A stretch of DNA of 12,142 nucleotides from an uncultured Fretibacterium sp. (GTDB lineage Bacteria > Synergistota > Synergistia > Synergistales > Aminobacteriaceae): the NCBI RefSeq assembly GCF_938030725.1, contig NZ_CALHIQ010000075.1, positions 1 to 12,142 of the forward strand, in the 5' to 3' direction. A program made the translations under genes and the position numbers. The notes below the pieces were generated by a model. The model searched no databases. It worked only from the letters and a program-made list of their open reading frames with translations, and was not told where the DNA came from. The stretch's first letter is position 1; every line of letters begins with the position of its first letter. Positions 6,315 through 12,142 of this stretch are shown in pieces.

Positions 6315-6356
6315 ATGAAGATGTTGTACAAAACGGTGTGTCTGGTGATAGCGACG
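6315..6356 (+). other. Signal-peptide coding start out of frame with the following gene
   Basis: From ATG 6315 the sequence reads MKMLYKTVCLVIATLL, a lysine-rich start followed by a hydrophobic core, as in a Sec signal peptide. In this frame it then degenerates (LPRRRRWNPPW) and stops at 6426-6428. The -1 frame supplies APTSAAAMES, a typical signal-peptidase region ending AAA. Joining the two gives a complete signal peptide, so one nucleotide appears to be missing near 6350-6360. No good SD precedes 6315. A TACAAT hexamer lies at 6298-6303. Confidence 0.55.
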
Positions 6357-6739
6357 CTGCTCCTACCTCGGCGGCGGCGATGGAATCCCCCCTGGCCGGC
6401 GGGAGGTCCCTCAGCGGGGCCGACCTGAAGCTGGAGTTCAAGAGCGAGGGAGGGACGGCCCTCTTCTCCCACACGGAGCCGCTGCAATTGCACAACATCC
6501 TGTTTTTTGCGGACATCCCCGCGTTGGGGAAGGCCCCGTGGTTCGTCAAAAAGCATGGCCCGGCGGACGAACGGTGGCACGCCTTGTTCATCTTGCCCGC
6601 CTTCGGGAGCCTCCAGGACGGCGATTACCTCCTGATTCAGGCCGACGAGGCGGACCTTGAGGTCAAGGCCCCCGCCGATGCTCTGAAGAGCGTCAAGAGG
6701 GTGGATTCCTCGGTCGTCCCGGAGCTTCAGGTTCCTTGA
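6338..6739 (+). CDS. Hypothetical small exported protein, probably frameshifted at its signal peptide
   Basis: I do not recognise the family. The open frame from GTG 6338 gives 133 residues, but its first 14 (MSGDSDAAPTSAAA) look like the cleavage region of a signal peptide whose start lies in another frame at 6315. The likely mature part begins MESPLAGGRSLSGADLKLEF and runs through alternating hydrophobic and charged segments (TALFSHTEPLQL, WHALFILPAFGSL, DYLLIQADEADLEV). This pattern suggests a small all-beta domain. It has no cysteine and no membrane helix in the mature part. GTG 6338 lacks an SD. Either the gene is a recent pseudogene, the base is missing through sequencing error, or a shorter protein from ATG 6380 is made. 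It lies between the Rpn nuclease and rpmH on the same strand. A hairpin (ACGCGCC/GGCGCGT, 6752-6778) without a T-tract follows. Confidence 0.5.
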   Translation: MSGDSDAAPTSAAAMESPLAGGRSLSGADLKLEFKSEGGTALFSHTEPLQLHNILFFADIPALGKAPWFVKKHGPADERWHALFILPAFGSLQDGDYLLIQADEADLEVKAPADALKSVKRVDSSVVPELQVP

Positions 6740-6803
6740 GGAACGGAGGAAACGCGCCGCTGCATTGGGTGGGCGCGTCGTTGTGGCGTTCGCCCGTGGG
6801 CTG

Positions 6804-6812
6804 TGTTATAAT
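6804..6812 (+). promoter_or_regulatory. Extended -10 promoter of the rpmH-rnpA-yidD-yidC operon
   Basis: TGTTATAAT gives a consensus -10 (TATAAT, 6807-6812) with the TG-N extension. The -35 is poor (TTGTGG at 6781-6786 would need a 20-nt spacer). The predicted start near 6819 leaves a leader of about 58 nt before the rpmH GTG. Confidence 0.65.
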
Positions 6813-6823
6813 TTCAAAGCTAT

Positions 6824-6846
6824 TGTGGTTAAACCACCGTGGATAA
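6824..6846 (-). promoter_or_regulatory. Pair of near-consensus DnaA boxes in the rpmH leader
   Basis: On the minus strand, 6824-6832 reads TTAACCACA and 6838-6846 reads TTATCCACG. Each differs by one base from the DnaA box TTATCCACA. Both have the same orientation and are 14 nt apart start to start. They lie just downstream of the predicted rpmH transcription start. They could be DnaA binding sites for regulation or part of an origin region. The first also overlaps a small inverted repeat (GTGG-TTAAA-CCAC, 6825-6837). Confidence 0.35.
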
Positions 6847-6876
6847 CGGTTTGTCTATTTGAGGAGGCGTTTTTTC

Positions 6877-7017
6877 GTGAAAAAGGGAACCTTTCAGCCG
6901 CATGTGAAACCGCGCAAGAGGAAGATCGGCTTTCTTGCCCGTTCGGCCTCGCCGTCGGGGCGCAAGATCCTTCGCAACAGAAGGCGCAAGGGCCGCAAGT
7001 GCCTGACCATGGCGTAA
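6877..7017 (+). CDS. rpmH: 50S ribosomal protein L34
   Basis: L34 is a small, very basic protein of the large ribosomal subunit. The 46-residue product starts MKKGTFQPHV and continues KPRKRKIGFLARSASPSGRK, ILRNRRRKGRKCLTMA. It keeps the family pattern TFQP-N-(8 to 10 residues)-GF-AR, GRK-(I/V)L-RRR-KGR-LT. GTG 6877 is the start, with a strong GAGGAGG (6861-6867) and 9-nt spacing. The 3' end overlaps rnpA in another frame, as expected for this gene pair. It is the first gene of the block. Confidence 0.95.
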   Translation: MKKGTFQPHVKPRKRKIGFLARSASPSGRKILRNRRRKGRKCLTMA

Positions 7018-7394
7018 CTCTCAAGAAGGGCTGGGAGTTTGACCTCATTTTCCGCACCGGTCTTCGCGTTCAGGGAGATCTGGTGCGGTTGTTGTTTTTG
7101 AGGACGCCAGGCGATGGGCTGCGCGTCGGCTACGCCGTCGGCAAGCGACAGGGAAGGGCCCACGTTCGGGTCCGCGGGCGCCGCATCCTGCGGGAGGCCT
7201 TTCGCCGGCTGAGCCCGTGGGTCGTGCCGGATGTGGCGCTCGTCCTCTCCCTGAGGGAGAGGGGGCTCGCCTCCGACGCCCGGCGGGTGTTCAAGGACAT
7301 GGCCGCCCTCTTCAGGAGGCGCGGCCTTTTGACGGATGCGTGGAAGGCGCCGGATGACGCGGACTGGAACGCCCCGATCGAAAGAGGCGCCTGA
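6999..7394 (+). CDS. rnpA: Ribonuclease P protein component
   Basis: RnpA assists the RNase P RNA in removing 5' leaders from pre-tRNAs. From GTG 6999 the product has 131 residues. The family core is present: LKKGWEFDLIFRTG (8-21), the central VGYAVGKRQGRAHVRVRGRRILREAFRR (43-70) and hydrophobic helices beyond. The signature RNR helix usually reads RNRxKRxxRE; here it is RVRGRRILRE, with the Asn replaced by Val. GTG 6999 is the only ATG/GTG start close to the conserved region and has an AAGGG about 7 nt upstream. It overlaps the last 19 nt of rpmH. The frame stays open upstream through all of rpmH, but no ATG or GTG start with an SD was found just before rpmH. Confidence 0.92.
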   Translation: MPDHGVTLKKGWEFDLIFRTGLRVQGDLVRLLFLRTPGDGLRVGYAVGKRQGRAHVRVRGRRILREAFRRLSPWVVPDVALVLSLRERGLASDARRVFKDMAALFRRRGLLTDAWKAPDDADWNAPIERGA

Positions 7395-7677
7395 GGGGCG
7401 GCGTCCCACGCCGGCGGCGGCGCTCGCCATGCTGCTGGTGCGGGGCTATCAGGTTCTCATCTCCCCCCTGCTGGGCAGGAACTGCCGCTTCTACCCCACC
7501 TGCTCGCAGTACGCGCTCATCGCGCTGAGGGACTGGGGGCTCTTTCGGGGCGGGTGGCTGACGCTGAGGCGCCTCCTGAGGTGTGGCCCCTGGAGCGAGG
7601 GCGGCTACGACCCGCCCCCAAAGCGGCCCCGCGGCGAGGGCGGAGGGGCCGGCGCGGACGACAATTTTTGTGACTAG
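7354..7677 (+). CDS. yidD: Membrane protein insertion efficiency factor YidD
   Basis: YidD is a small membrane-associated protein that assists YidC-dependent insertion. The conserved core LVRGYQVLISPLLGRNCRFYPTCSQYA is followed by a long helix region and then CGPWSEGGYDPPP, the family's closing motif. Cysteines in NCRF, TCSQ and RCGPW match the family. The start is uncertain. ATG 7354 has GGAAGG 6 nt upstream and gives 107 residues, overlapping rnpA by 41 nt. ATG 7429 gives 82 residues, closer to typical YidD length, but has no clear SD. ATG 7336 is also open. It ends 2 nt before yidC. Confidence 0.9.
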   Translation: MTRTGTPRSKEAPEGRRPTPAAALAMLLVRGYQVLISPLLGRNCRFYPTCSQYALIALRDWGLFRGGWLTLRRLLRCGPWSEGGYDPPPKRPRGEGGGAGADDNFCD

Positions 7678-7679
7678 GG

Positions 7680-8507
7680 ATGGTGGACTTATTGGGTTAT
7701 CTGTGGGATCAGGCTCAAACCTTTATGATGTGGCTGCTGGAAACCCTGTACGGGGTGACGAACTCCTGGGGGCTGGCGATCATCCTCCTGACGGTCATCG
7801 TGCGCATCGCCATGCACCCGCTGACGCAGAAGCAGATGGTCAGCATGCAGCGGATGCAGAAGCTCCAGCCCAGGATCAAGGTGCTTCAGAATAAATACGG
7901 AGATGACAAGGAAACGCTGAACCGGGAGATGATGGCCCTCTACAAGGAGGAAAAGGTCAGCCCCGCCGCAGGGTGTCTGCCCCTCCTGATCCAGCTCCCC
8001 ATCTTCATCCTGCTCTACCGCGTGCTCTACAACAACGATTTTGCGGGGGCCACGTTCCTGACGGTCCACCTCGACGGATCGGTCCTCACGACGATGGCCG
8101 ACGCGCTGAACCTGGTGGACAAGGCGGGCGTCCCGATCCCTCGCGATCAGCTGGGGGCCGTCATGGTCTTTTTCTCCTCCTTCACCAACCTTCCCCTCCT
8201 CTTCTCGAACATCGGCATGTGGCTGCCCAACATGATCCTGCTGATCCTGATCGCTTTCCTGACGTGGTATCAACAGCACCTCAGCTCCGCGGGGAACCCG
8301 CAGATGGCCATGATGAGCTGGTTCATGCCGCTGTTCCTGACGTTCATCTGCATCGGCCTGCAGGGCGGCGTCCTGCTCTACTGGGGCGTGTCCTCCCTGA
8401 TGGGCGTGGTGCATCAGCTGCGCGTCATGCGCAAGACGGACGAGGAGATGCGGCAGAAGCCCGTCCTACTCCAGGAGAAGCCGGCGAAGGAGAAGCCCCT
8501 GTCCTGA
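7680..8507 (+). CDS. yidC: Membrane protein insertase YidC/Oxa1 (short form)
   Basis: YidC inserts and folds membrane proteins, alone or with SecYEG. The 275-residue product has the five-helix Oxa1 core. A first helix segment lies at about 11-27, then GLAIILLTVIVRIAMHPLTQ (31-50) with the conserved groove arginine R42. A charged cytoplasmic helical hairpin follows (about 49-100), then PAAGCLPLLIQLPIFILLYR, and three more hydrophobic segments ending near LLYWGVSSLMGVVHQLRV. The large periplasmic domain of proteobacterial YidC is absent, and the N-terminus is not a lipoprotein signal. ATG 7680 follows the yidD stop by 2 nt without a proper SD. TTG 7692, 9 nt after AGGGATGG, is an alternative start. 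Confidence 0.93.
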   Translation: MVDLLGYLWDQAQTFMMWLLETLYGVTNSWGLAIILLTVIVRIAMHPLTQKQMVSMQRMQKLQPRIKVLQNKYGDDKETLNREMMALYKEEKVSPAAGCLPLLIQLPIFILLYRVLYNNDFAGATFLTVHLDGSVLTTMADALNLVDKAGVPIPRDQLGAVMVFFSSFTNLPLLFSNIGMWLPNMILLILIAFLTWYQQHLSSAGNPQMAMMSWFMPLFLTFICIGLQGGVLLYWGVSSLMGVVHQLRVMRKTDEEMRQKPVLLQEKPAKEKPLS

Positions 8508-8527
8508 GCGCGTCTTTGGCAAGCTTC

Positions 8528-8560
8528 CGCCCGCCGCCTGACGGGCGCCTTTGCCTTTTG
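8528..8560 (+). terminator. Weak hairpin between yidC and jag
   Basis: CGCCCG (8528-8533) pairs with CGGGCG (8542-8547), followed by CCTTTGCCTTTT. The U-tract is interrupted, so it may only reduce readthrough into jag. The 115-nt yidC-jag gap is the widest in this gene block. Confidence 0.35.
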
Positions 8561-8622
8561 CCACGAAGGTCCCGCGAACGATCCCATGGACGTGCGGGGC
8601 GTTTGAGAGAGAGGTGTGTTTC

Positions 8623-9345
8623 ATGGCATTTGAGTTGAGAGAGGACAGGAAGGAGCGCCCGGAGCCTGCGGAGAGGAAGCTGCAGTTCGACGTGAACGCC
8701 GTCGAGGAGGCGCTGGACGCCGCGTCGCAGGAGTGGGGACTGCCCCGCGAGCTTCTTCGGGCCGAGGTGGTCGGCTCCGAGCGCGGCTTTCTGGGCCTCT
8801 TTGGGAACAGGCTGAAGGTCGAGGTGACCCCGACGGGGGACCTGCTGGGGCTGAAGGGAGCTGCCTTCCTGAACGATCTCATGGGGCGGATGGACCTCGA
8901 CGCTCAGGCCTCCCTGACGGAGGACGGCACGATCGACATCGAGGGGCCGGACGCGATGGATTGCGTCGTGGGACGGTACGGCGATGCCCTGAAGGCCATG
9001 GAGTATCTTCTGAACCTCGCCCTGCGCGACCCCTCCCTGGAGCCGCGCGTCCGGGTGGACAGCTGCGGCTACCGCGAGAGGCGCACCCGCAGCCTGGAGC
9101 GCCTGGCGGAGGCCACGGCACGGCAGGTGGCGGAGTACGGCCGCCCCGTCCGACTGGACCCCATGCTGAGCTGGGAGCGCTGGGTCATCCACACGACGCT
9201 GCACGACAACCAGGACGTGCGCACGGAGTCCGTCGGTGAGCCGCCGATGGGGAAGGTCGTCGTGCTGCCCCGGTTCGATGCCTCAGAGAGCATGGGCCGC
9301 CGGTATCCCAGCCATTCCCGTCCGCCTCGCCGCCGGCCCTATTGA
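8623..9345 (+). CDS. jag: RNA-binding protein Jag/KhpB (Jag-N, KH and R3H domains)
   Basis: Jag (KhpB, EloR) is a cytoplasmic RNA-binding protein linked in other bacteria to cell elongation and envelope regulation. It is often encoded after yidC. The 240-residue product has a Jag-N-like segment (about 20-70, with AEVVGSERGFLGLFGNRL). A KH domain follows, with GRYG (117-120) as its GxxG loop before DALKAMEYLLNLAL. An R3H domain comes last, where R186-x3-H190 in WERWVIH is followed by TESVGEPPMGKVVVLP. The basic tail ends RPPRRRPY. ATG 8623 has GAGAGAGG with 8-nt spacing and starts the family-like region; a longer reading from 8551 adds residues without similarity. It ends 1 nt before the lgt-like ATG. 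Confidence 0.92.
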   Translation: MAFELREDRKERPEPAERKLQFDVNAVEEALDAASQEWGLPRELLRAEVVGSERGFLGLFGNRLKVEVTPTGDLLGLKGAAFLNDLMGRMDLDAQASLTEDGTIDIEGPDAMDCVVGRYGDALKAMEYLLNLALRDPSLEPRVRVDSCGYRERRTRSLERLAEATARQVAEYGRPVRLDPMLSWERWVIHTTLHDNQDVRTESVGEPPMGKVVVLPRFDASESMGRRYPSHSRPPRRRPY

Positions 9346-9346
9346 C

Positions 9347-10150
9347 ATGCATCCGGTCCTCTTTCGGCTGGGAAGCCTTCAGATCGACACCTACAGCGTG
9401 CTCTGGTTCCTGGCCCTGTCCCTCGCGATCCTGTGGAGCGTCCGGCGCTTCCCCCTCTACGGCGTGGACGACGGGGCCGGGCGGCACGTCATCGGCTGGT
9501 CGTTCCTGTGGATGCTCTTCGGGGCCCGCGCCATGGAGTACCTGCGGAACGCCCAGGATTACATCGCCGACCCCTCCCTCTTCCTGGACTTGAAGCACGG
9601 CGAGCTCTCGGAGGTCGGCGCGTTTCTCGGCGCGTTCCTCGCCGCCCTGGTGCTCTGTCGGCGCAATCCGAAGGCCCCCTTTCAGTCGCTGTGCGGCGTG
9701 GTCGCCCTGCCCGCGGCACTGACCATGCTGGTGGGGCGATGGGGGTGCTTCTTCAACGGCTGCTGCGTCGGCATCGCGTCGAAGTGCGCCCTGGCTCTGC
9801 ACTTCCCCAGGGACCCGATCGGCGTAGCGCGGCACCCCACGCAGCTCTATTACTCGGCCGCCGCCGCCGCGATGCTCCTGGTGCTCTACCTCGTCGAACG
9901 CGCCCTCATCCGGCGCGTCCGGCAGGGGGAGGGCCTCCAGGAGAGCGCGGGGGCCCGGGGCGGCGCCGTCACCTCCATCGGCCTGATGCTCTACGCCGCG
10001 ATGCGGCTCTCCGTGGACGTCGTGCGGGCCGACGCGCCGGTCGACGGCCTGTCCCCCTCGCACTGGATCCTCCTGGGGGCGCTGCCCCTGGAGCTTGTGT
10101 GGCTGTGGCGGTCGCTTCGGGCGCTGAAGCAGGACGACCGCCGGGCGTGA
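9347..10150 (+). CDS. Divergent prolipoprotein diacylglyceryl transferase (Lgt) family protein
   Basis: Lgt moves diacylglycerol from phosphatidylglycerol to the lipobox cysteine of prolipoproteins in the inner membrane. The 267-residue product has the multi-helix layout and several Lgt landmarks: MHPVLFRLGSLQIDTYS at the start (Y16 matching E. coli Y26), LVGRWGCFFNG (128-138, R131 matching R143), HPTQLYY (163-169) and a late R220-x3-D224. By eye, other canonical positions differ. The His of the HGG motif (H103) is replaced in LSEVGAFLG, N146 and E151 by Cys134 and Cys139, and E243 by Asp. The start is ATG 9347, 1 nt after the jag stop, so translation is probably coupled. It may be a true but variant Lgt, or a paralogue with another lipid-transfer role. 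Confidence 0.78.
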   Translation: MHPVLFRLGSLQIDTYSVLWFLALSLAILWSVRRFPLYGVDDGAGRHVIGWSFLWMLFGARAMEYLRNAQDYIADPSLFLDLKHGELSEVGAFLGAFLAALVLCRRNPKAPFQSLCGVVALPAALTMLVGRWGCFFNGCCVGIASKCALALHFPRDPIGVARHPTQLYYSAAAAAMLLVLYLVERALIRRVRQGEGLQESAGARGGAVTSIGLMLYAAMRLSVDVVRADAPVDGLSPSHWILLGALPLELVWLWRSLRALKQDDRRA

Positions 10151-10196
10151 GGGGTGGAGGATTGGTGCGGACGAAGCTCCGTAAAATCGCTGTATC

Positions 10197-10217
10197 AGGC
10201 GCTTTTAACGCCTTTTT
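10197..10217 (+). terminator. Short rho-independent terminator after the lgt-like gene
   Basis: AGGCG (10197-10201) pairs with CGCCT (10209-10213) around CTTTTAA and is followed by TTTT. The stem is only 5 bp, so termination may be partial. Confidence 0.5.
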
Positions 10218-10262
10218 CGGATGGCCCCGTCCGTAGAAAACTCCATGAAGGATTGGCCCCAC

Positions 10263-10310
10263 GGGACTACAATGACCTCATCATCAATCGAGGCGTTGTG
10301 GTCCCTTTTT
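10263..10310 (+). terminator. Long hairpin with T-tract before htrA (terminator or attenuator)
   Basis: GGGACTACAA (10263-10272) pairs with TTGTGGTCCC (10296-10305) over 10 bp with one G-T wobble. An inner CCTC/GAGG stem lies inside, and TTTTT follows. It is 43 nt upstream of the htrA ATG. No -10-like sequence lies between it and htrA, so htrA transcription may have to pass through it, as in an attenuator. Confidence 0.65.
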
Positions 10311-10352
10311 CATTCCCCTCGCCCCGCAAATTCTGGAGGTGCTCTTTTGATC

Positions 10353-11783
10353 ATGAAGAATGGTTTCAGGTTTAAGAAGTCCATGGCGCTCCTGCTGGCC
10401 TGTGCGCTCGCCCTTGGGGCGGCGGGCGCCGTCCCGGCTCTGGCCATGTCCTCCCAGGCCGCGAACCCCATCGTCACCATCGTCAAGGACACGTCCCCCG
10501 CCGTGGTGAACATCGACGTCGAGGCCGTGAGCAAGCGCAGGGTATCCCCCTTCCCCTTTGGGGACGACCCCATCTTCCGCCAGTTCTTCGGCGACGCCTT
10601 TAAGGAGTACACCCGCTCCGTGCCCATGAAGGGGCGCGGGTCCGGCTTCATCGTCACGAAGGACGGCCAGATCCTGACGAACAACCACGTCGTGGAGGGT
10701 GCGGACAAGATCACCGTGACGCTGGCGGACGGCAAGACCTACAGGGCCAAGGTGCTGGGCAAGGACCCAACCTTTGACCTGGCGGTTATCAAGATCGAGC
10801 CGAAGGGGAACCTGCCCACCCTCGACCTTGGAGACTCCGACGCCGTGGAGGTCGGGGAATGGGTCGTGGCCATCGGCAACCCCTACGGCTTCGAGCACTC
10901 CGTCACGGCGGGGGTCATCTCCGCCAAGAACAGGAGCATCCACGCCGAGGACGTGAACTTCGACGGACTGCTCCAGACGGACGCGGCCATCAACCCCGGC
11001 AACAGCGGCGGCCCCCTGCTGAACATGGACGGGCGCGTGGTGGGCATCAACGCGGCCATCGTGCCCTACGCTCAGGGCATGGGCTTTGCCATCCCCGTCA
11101 ACATGGCGAAGGCCATCATGGACGACCTGGTGTCCTACGGCAAGGTGAAGCGCGGCTGGCTGGGCGTGGCAGTGCAGAAGCTGACGCCTGAGATCGCCAG
11201 GGCCTACGGCGTCGATGCGGAGAACGGCGCGATCATCAGCGACGTGTTCCCGGACTCCGCGGCGGCGAAGGCCGGCGTGAAGCGCGGCGACGTGGTGGTG
11301 AAGCTGAACGGCAAGGACGTGGAGGACGCCAACGCCTTCGTGCAGAGCGTTCGCACCCTGTCCCCCGGCACGACGGCGGAGCTGGGGATCGTCCGCGGCG
11401 GCAGGAACCTCACCCTGAAGGTGACGCTGGACCAGCGTCCCGATTCGGCGGACGGCCGCTCCGACGGTCGTGGAAACGCTCAGAGCTCCAGCGACGTTCT
11501 GAAGGAAGTGGGCCTCGAGGTGGCGCCCCTCTCGAACGCGCTCCGCAGGGAGTATCGCCTCGACAAGGATGCGGAGGGACTGGTGATCGTGGGCGTGGCT
11601 CAAAACTCCATGGCTCAGAACGCCGGCATCCGCGAGGGCGACCTGCTGATTCAGGTGAACGGGCGCAACGTCGCGGACCTCAGCGACCTGAAGGGAGCCG
11701 TGAACGGGGACGGCAAGTCCGTCGTCCTGATGGTGGGGCGGGACGGGCAGACGTTCATCGTCTCCCTGAGCAGTGAGGATTGA
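10353..11783 (+). CDS. Periplasmic serine protease/chaperone, DegP/HtrA family
   Basis: HtrA proteases degrade or refold damaged envelope proteins. The 476-residue product begins with a Sec signal peptide (MKNGFRFKKS, a hydrophobic core, cleavage probably after VPALA at about residue 31). The trypsin-like domain has the full catalytic triad: H112 in TNNHVVEGA, D142 in FDLAVIKIE and S218 in NPGNSGGPLL. Two PDZ domains follow. PDZ1 spans about 268-375 (GWLGVAV ... AGVKRGDVVVKLNG) and PDZ2 about 385-474 (NAGIREGDLLIQVNG), as in DegP/DegQ. The start ATG 10353 lies 12 nt after GGAGGT (10335-10340); TTG 10347 in the same frame has 6-nt spacing and is possible. I cannot choose between DegP, DegQ and MucD-type names. 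It appears to be transcribed separately from the lgt-like gene. Confidence 0.94.
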   Translation: MKNGFRFKKSMALLLACALALGAAGAVPALAMSSQAANPIVTIVKDTSPAVVNIDVEAVSKRRVSPFPFGDDPIFRQFFGDAFKEYTRSVPMKGRGSGFIVTKDGQILTNNHVVEGADKITVTLADGKTYRAKVLGKDPTFDLAVIKIEPKGNLPTLDLGDSDAVEVGEWVVAIGNPYGFEHSVTAGVISAKNRSIHAEDVNFDGLLQTDAAINPGNSGGPLLNMDGRVVGINAAIVPYAQGMGFAIPVNMAKAIMDDLVSYGKVKRGWLGVAVQKLTPEIARAYGVDAENGAIISDVFPDSAAAKAGVKRGDVVVKLNGKDVEDANAFVQSVRTLSPGTTAELGIVRGGRNLTLKVTLDQRPDSADGRSDGRGNAQSSSDVLKEVGLEVAPLSNALRREYRLDKDAEGLVIVGVAQNSMAQNAGIREGDLLIQVNGRNVADLSDLKGAVNGDGKSVVLMVGRDGQTFIVSLSSED

Positions 11784-11821
11784 TGGCGCGTCGTCTGAGC
11801 TCCGGCTCCTGAGGCGGCGAT

Positions 11822-11848
11822 CGAGGCGGACCGACATGGCCCGCCTCG
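11822..11848 (+). terminator. Hairpin downstream of htrA
   Basis: CGAGGCGG (11822-11829) pairs perfectly with CCGCCTCG (11841-11848), loop 11 nt, 39 nt after the htrA stop. There is no T-tract, so it is a weak or factor-assisted terminator, or an mRNA 3' stabiliser. Confidence 0.4.
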
Positions 11849-11959
11849 TCGTTCAGCACTTCCCTGGAAATGGCACGATGTCGGCCCATGATGGGAAGCG
11901 GCGAGTTTGGGACAAGCACCGGCAAAGCACTGACAAATCATGAATGGAGGCGCTTGCGT

Positions 11960-12142
11960 ATGCTGCAGTTTGCGATGTACTTTTTCGGAGCGGCGAAGGT
12001 CGCTGCGTTCTGCCTGTTCTCCCTGGCGTGTCTGACGGCGGCGGAGAACGTGGCCGCGGCGGGGACCAACGAGGCCAGGGAAACGCCCCCCACCCTCTCG
12101 GCCGCCCGCGCCGTTGACGGATTTGCCCTCCGCGCGGCGGCG
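11960..12142 (+). CDS. Exported protein of unknown function, 3' end beyond the window
   Basis: ATG 11960 follows GGAGG (11946-11950) with 9-nt spacing and opens a frame of 61 codons that runs off the window. The N-terminus MLQFAMYFFGAAKVAAFCLF then SLACLTAAENVAAAG is a signal peptide with probable cleavage after the alanine-rich region. A cysteine follows SLA, but the -3 residue is Ser, so a lipobox is unlikely. The last visible part, TLSAARAVDGFALRAAA, could be the first helix of a serpin-like protein (family pattern NxFAxxLxxxL). That is a weak guess from a few residues. No convincing promoter was found in the gap after htrA. Confidence 0.7.
   Translation, partial: MLQFAMYFFGAAKVAAFCLFSLACLTAAENVAAAGTNEARETPPTLSAARAVDGFALRAAA

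Noticed and set aside
6731..6744. Small hairpin GTTCC-TTGA-GGAAC at the end of the hypothetical exported gene
   Set aside because: It overlaps the stop codon, has a 5-bp stem and no T-tract, so it is not supported as a terminator.
10284..11837. 517-codon open frame antisense to htrA
   Set aside because: It is the shadow of the HtrA gene, whose catalytic triad and PDZ domains are on the plus strand; the antisense product is low-complexity His/Val/Arg-rich.

Overview
The window is a GC-rich bacterial chromosome segment with tightly packed genes and frequent GTG starts. It carries a sodium-pump decarboxylase beta subunit, an NAD-dependent glycerol dehydrogenase, threonine biosynthesis genes and the conserved rpmH-rnpA-yidD-yidC-jag block. 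An anaerobic, amino-acid-fermenting bacterium of the Synergistota type (for example a Fretibacterium-like organism) fits best. That is an inference from gene content and composition, and no marker here proves it.

Layout. (1) 1-117: 3' part of tRNA-Asn with its terminator. (2) 195-1524: two-gene operon for an OadB/GcdB-type Na+ pump subunit and a 41-residue OadG-like membrane peptide, closed by a strong terminator. (3) 1549-2755, minus strand: glycerol dehydrogenase with an extended -10 promoter and a perfect 14-bp palindrome in its leader. (4) 2895-4956, minus strand: thrC-thrB, overlapping by 4 nt. (5) 4957-6739, plus strand: an accessory patch with the decayed remnant of a PemK/MazF toxin, an Rpn-family PD-(D/E)XK nuclease, and an unknown small exported protein whose signal peptide lies in a different frame from its body. 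(6) 6804-10150: rpmH, rnpA, yidD, yidC, jag (khpB) and a divergent lgt-like gene, packed like one operon for ribosome, tRNA processing, membrane insertion and lipoprotein functions. (7) 10353-11783: a DegP/HtrA-type periplasmic protease behind two terminator-like hairpins. (8) 11960-end: the start of another exported protein, cut by the window edge.

Most notable observation. The Rpn nuclease gene has a textbook internal ribosome binding site (AGGAGG, 9-nt spacing) before an in-frame ATG at 5997. This would yield a separate 89-residue C-terminal protein containing a four-residue tandem repeat (EARG x3, then EAKG). That is the architecture reported for Rpn gene-within-gene toxin-antitoxin/anti-phage systems, where the small C-terminal product (RpnS) inhibits the full-length nuclease (RpnL). 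It sits beside a dead PemK/MazF fragment, which suggests a small toxin/defence hotspot between thrC and rpmH.

Other points of interest: two near-consensus DnaA boxes in the rpmH leader although dnaA is absent from the window, an Lgt-like protein lacking several canonical residues, an orphan beta plus mini-gamma decarboxylase pump, and an apparent 1-nt frameshift in a signal peptide.
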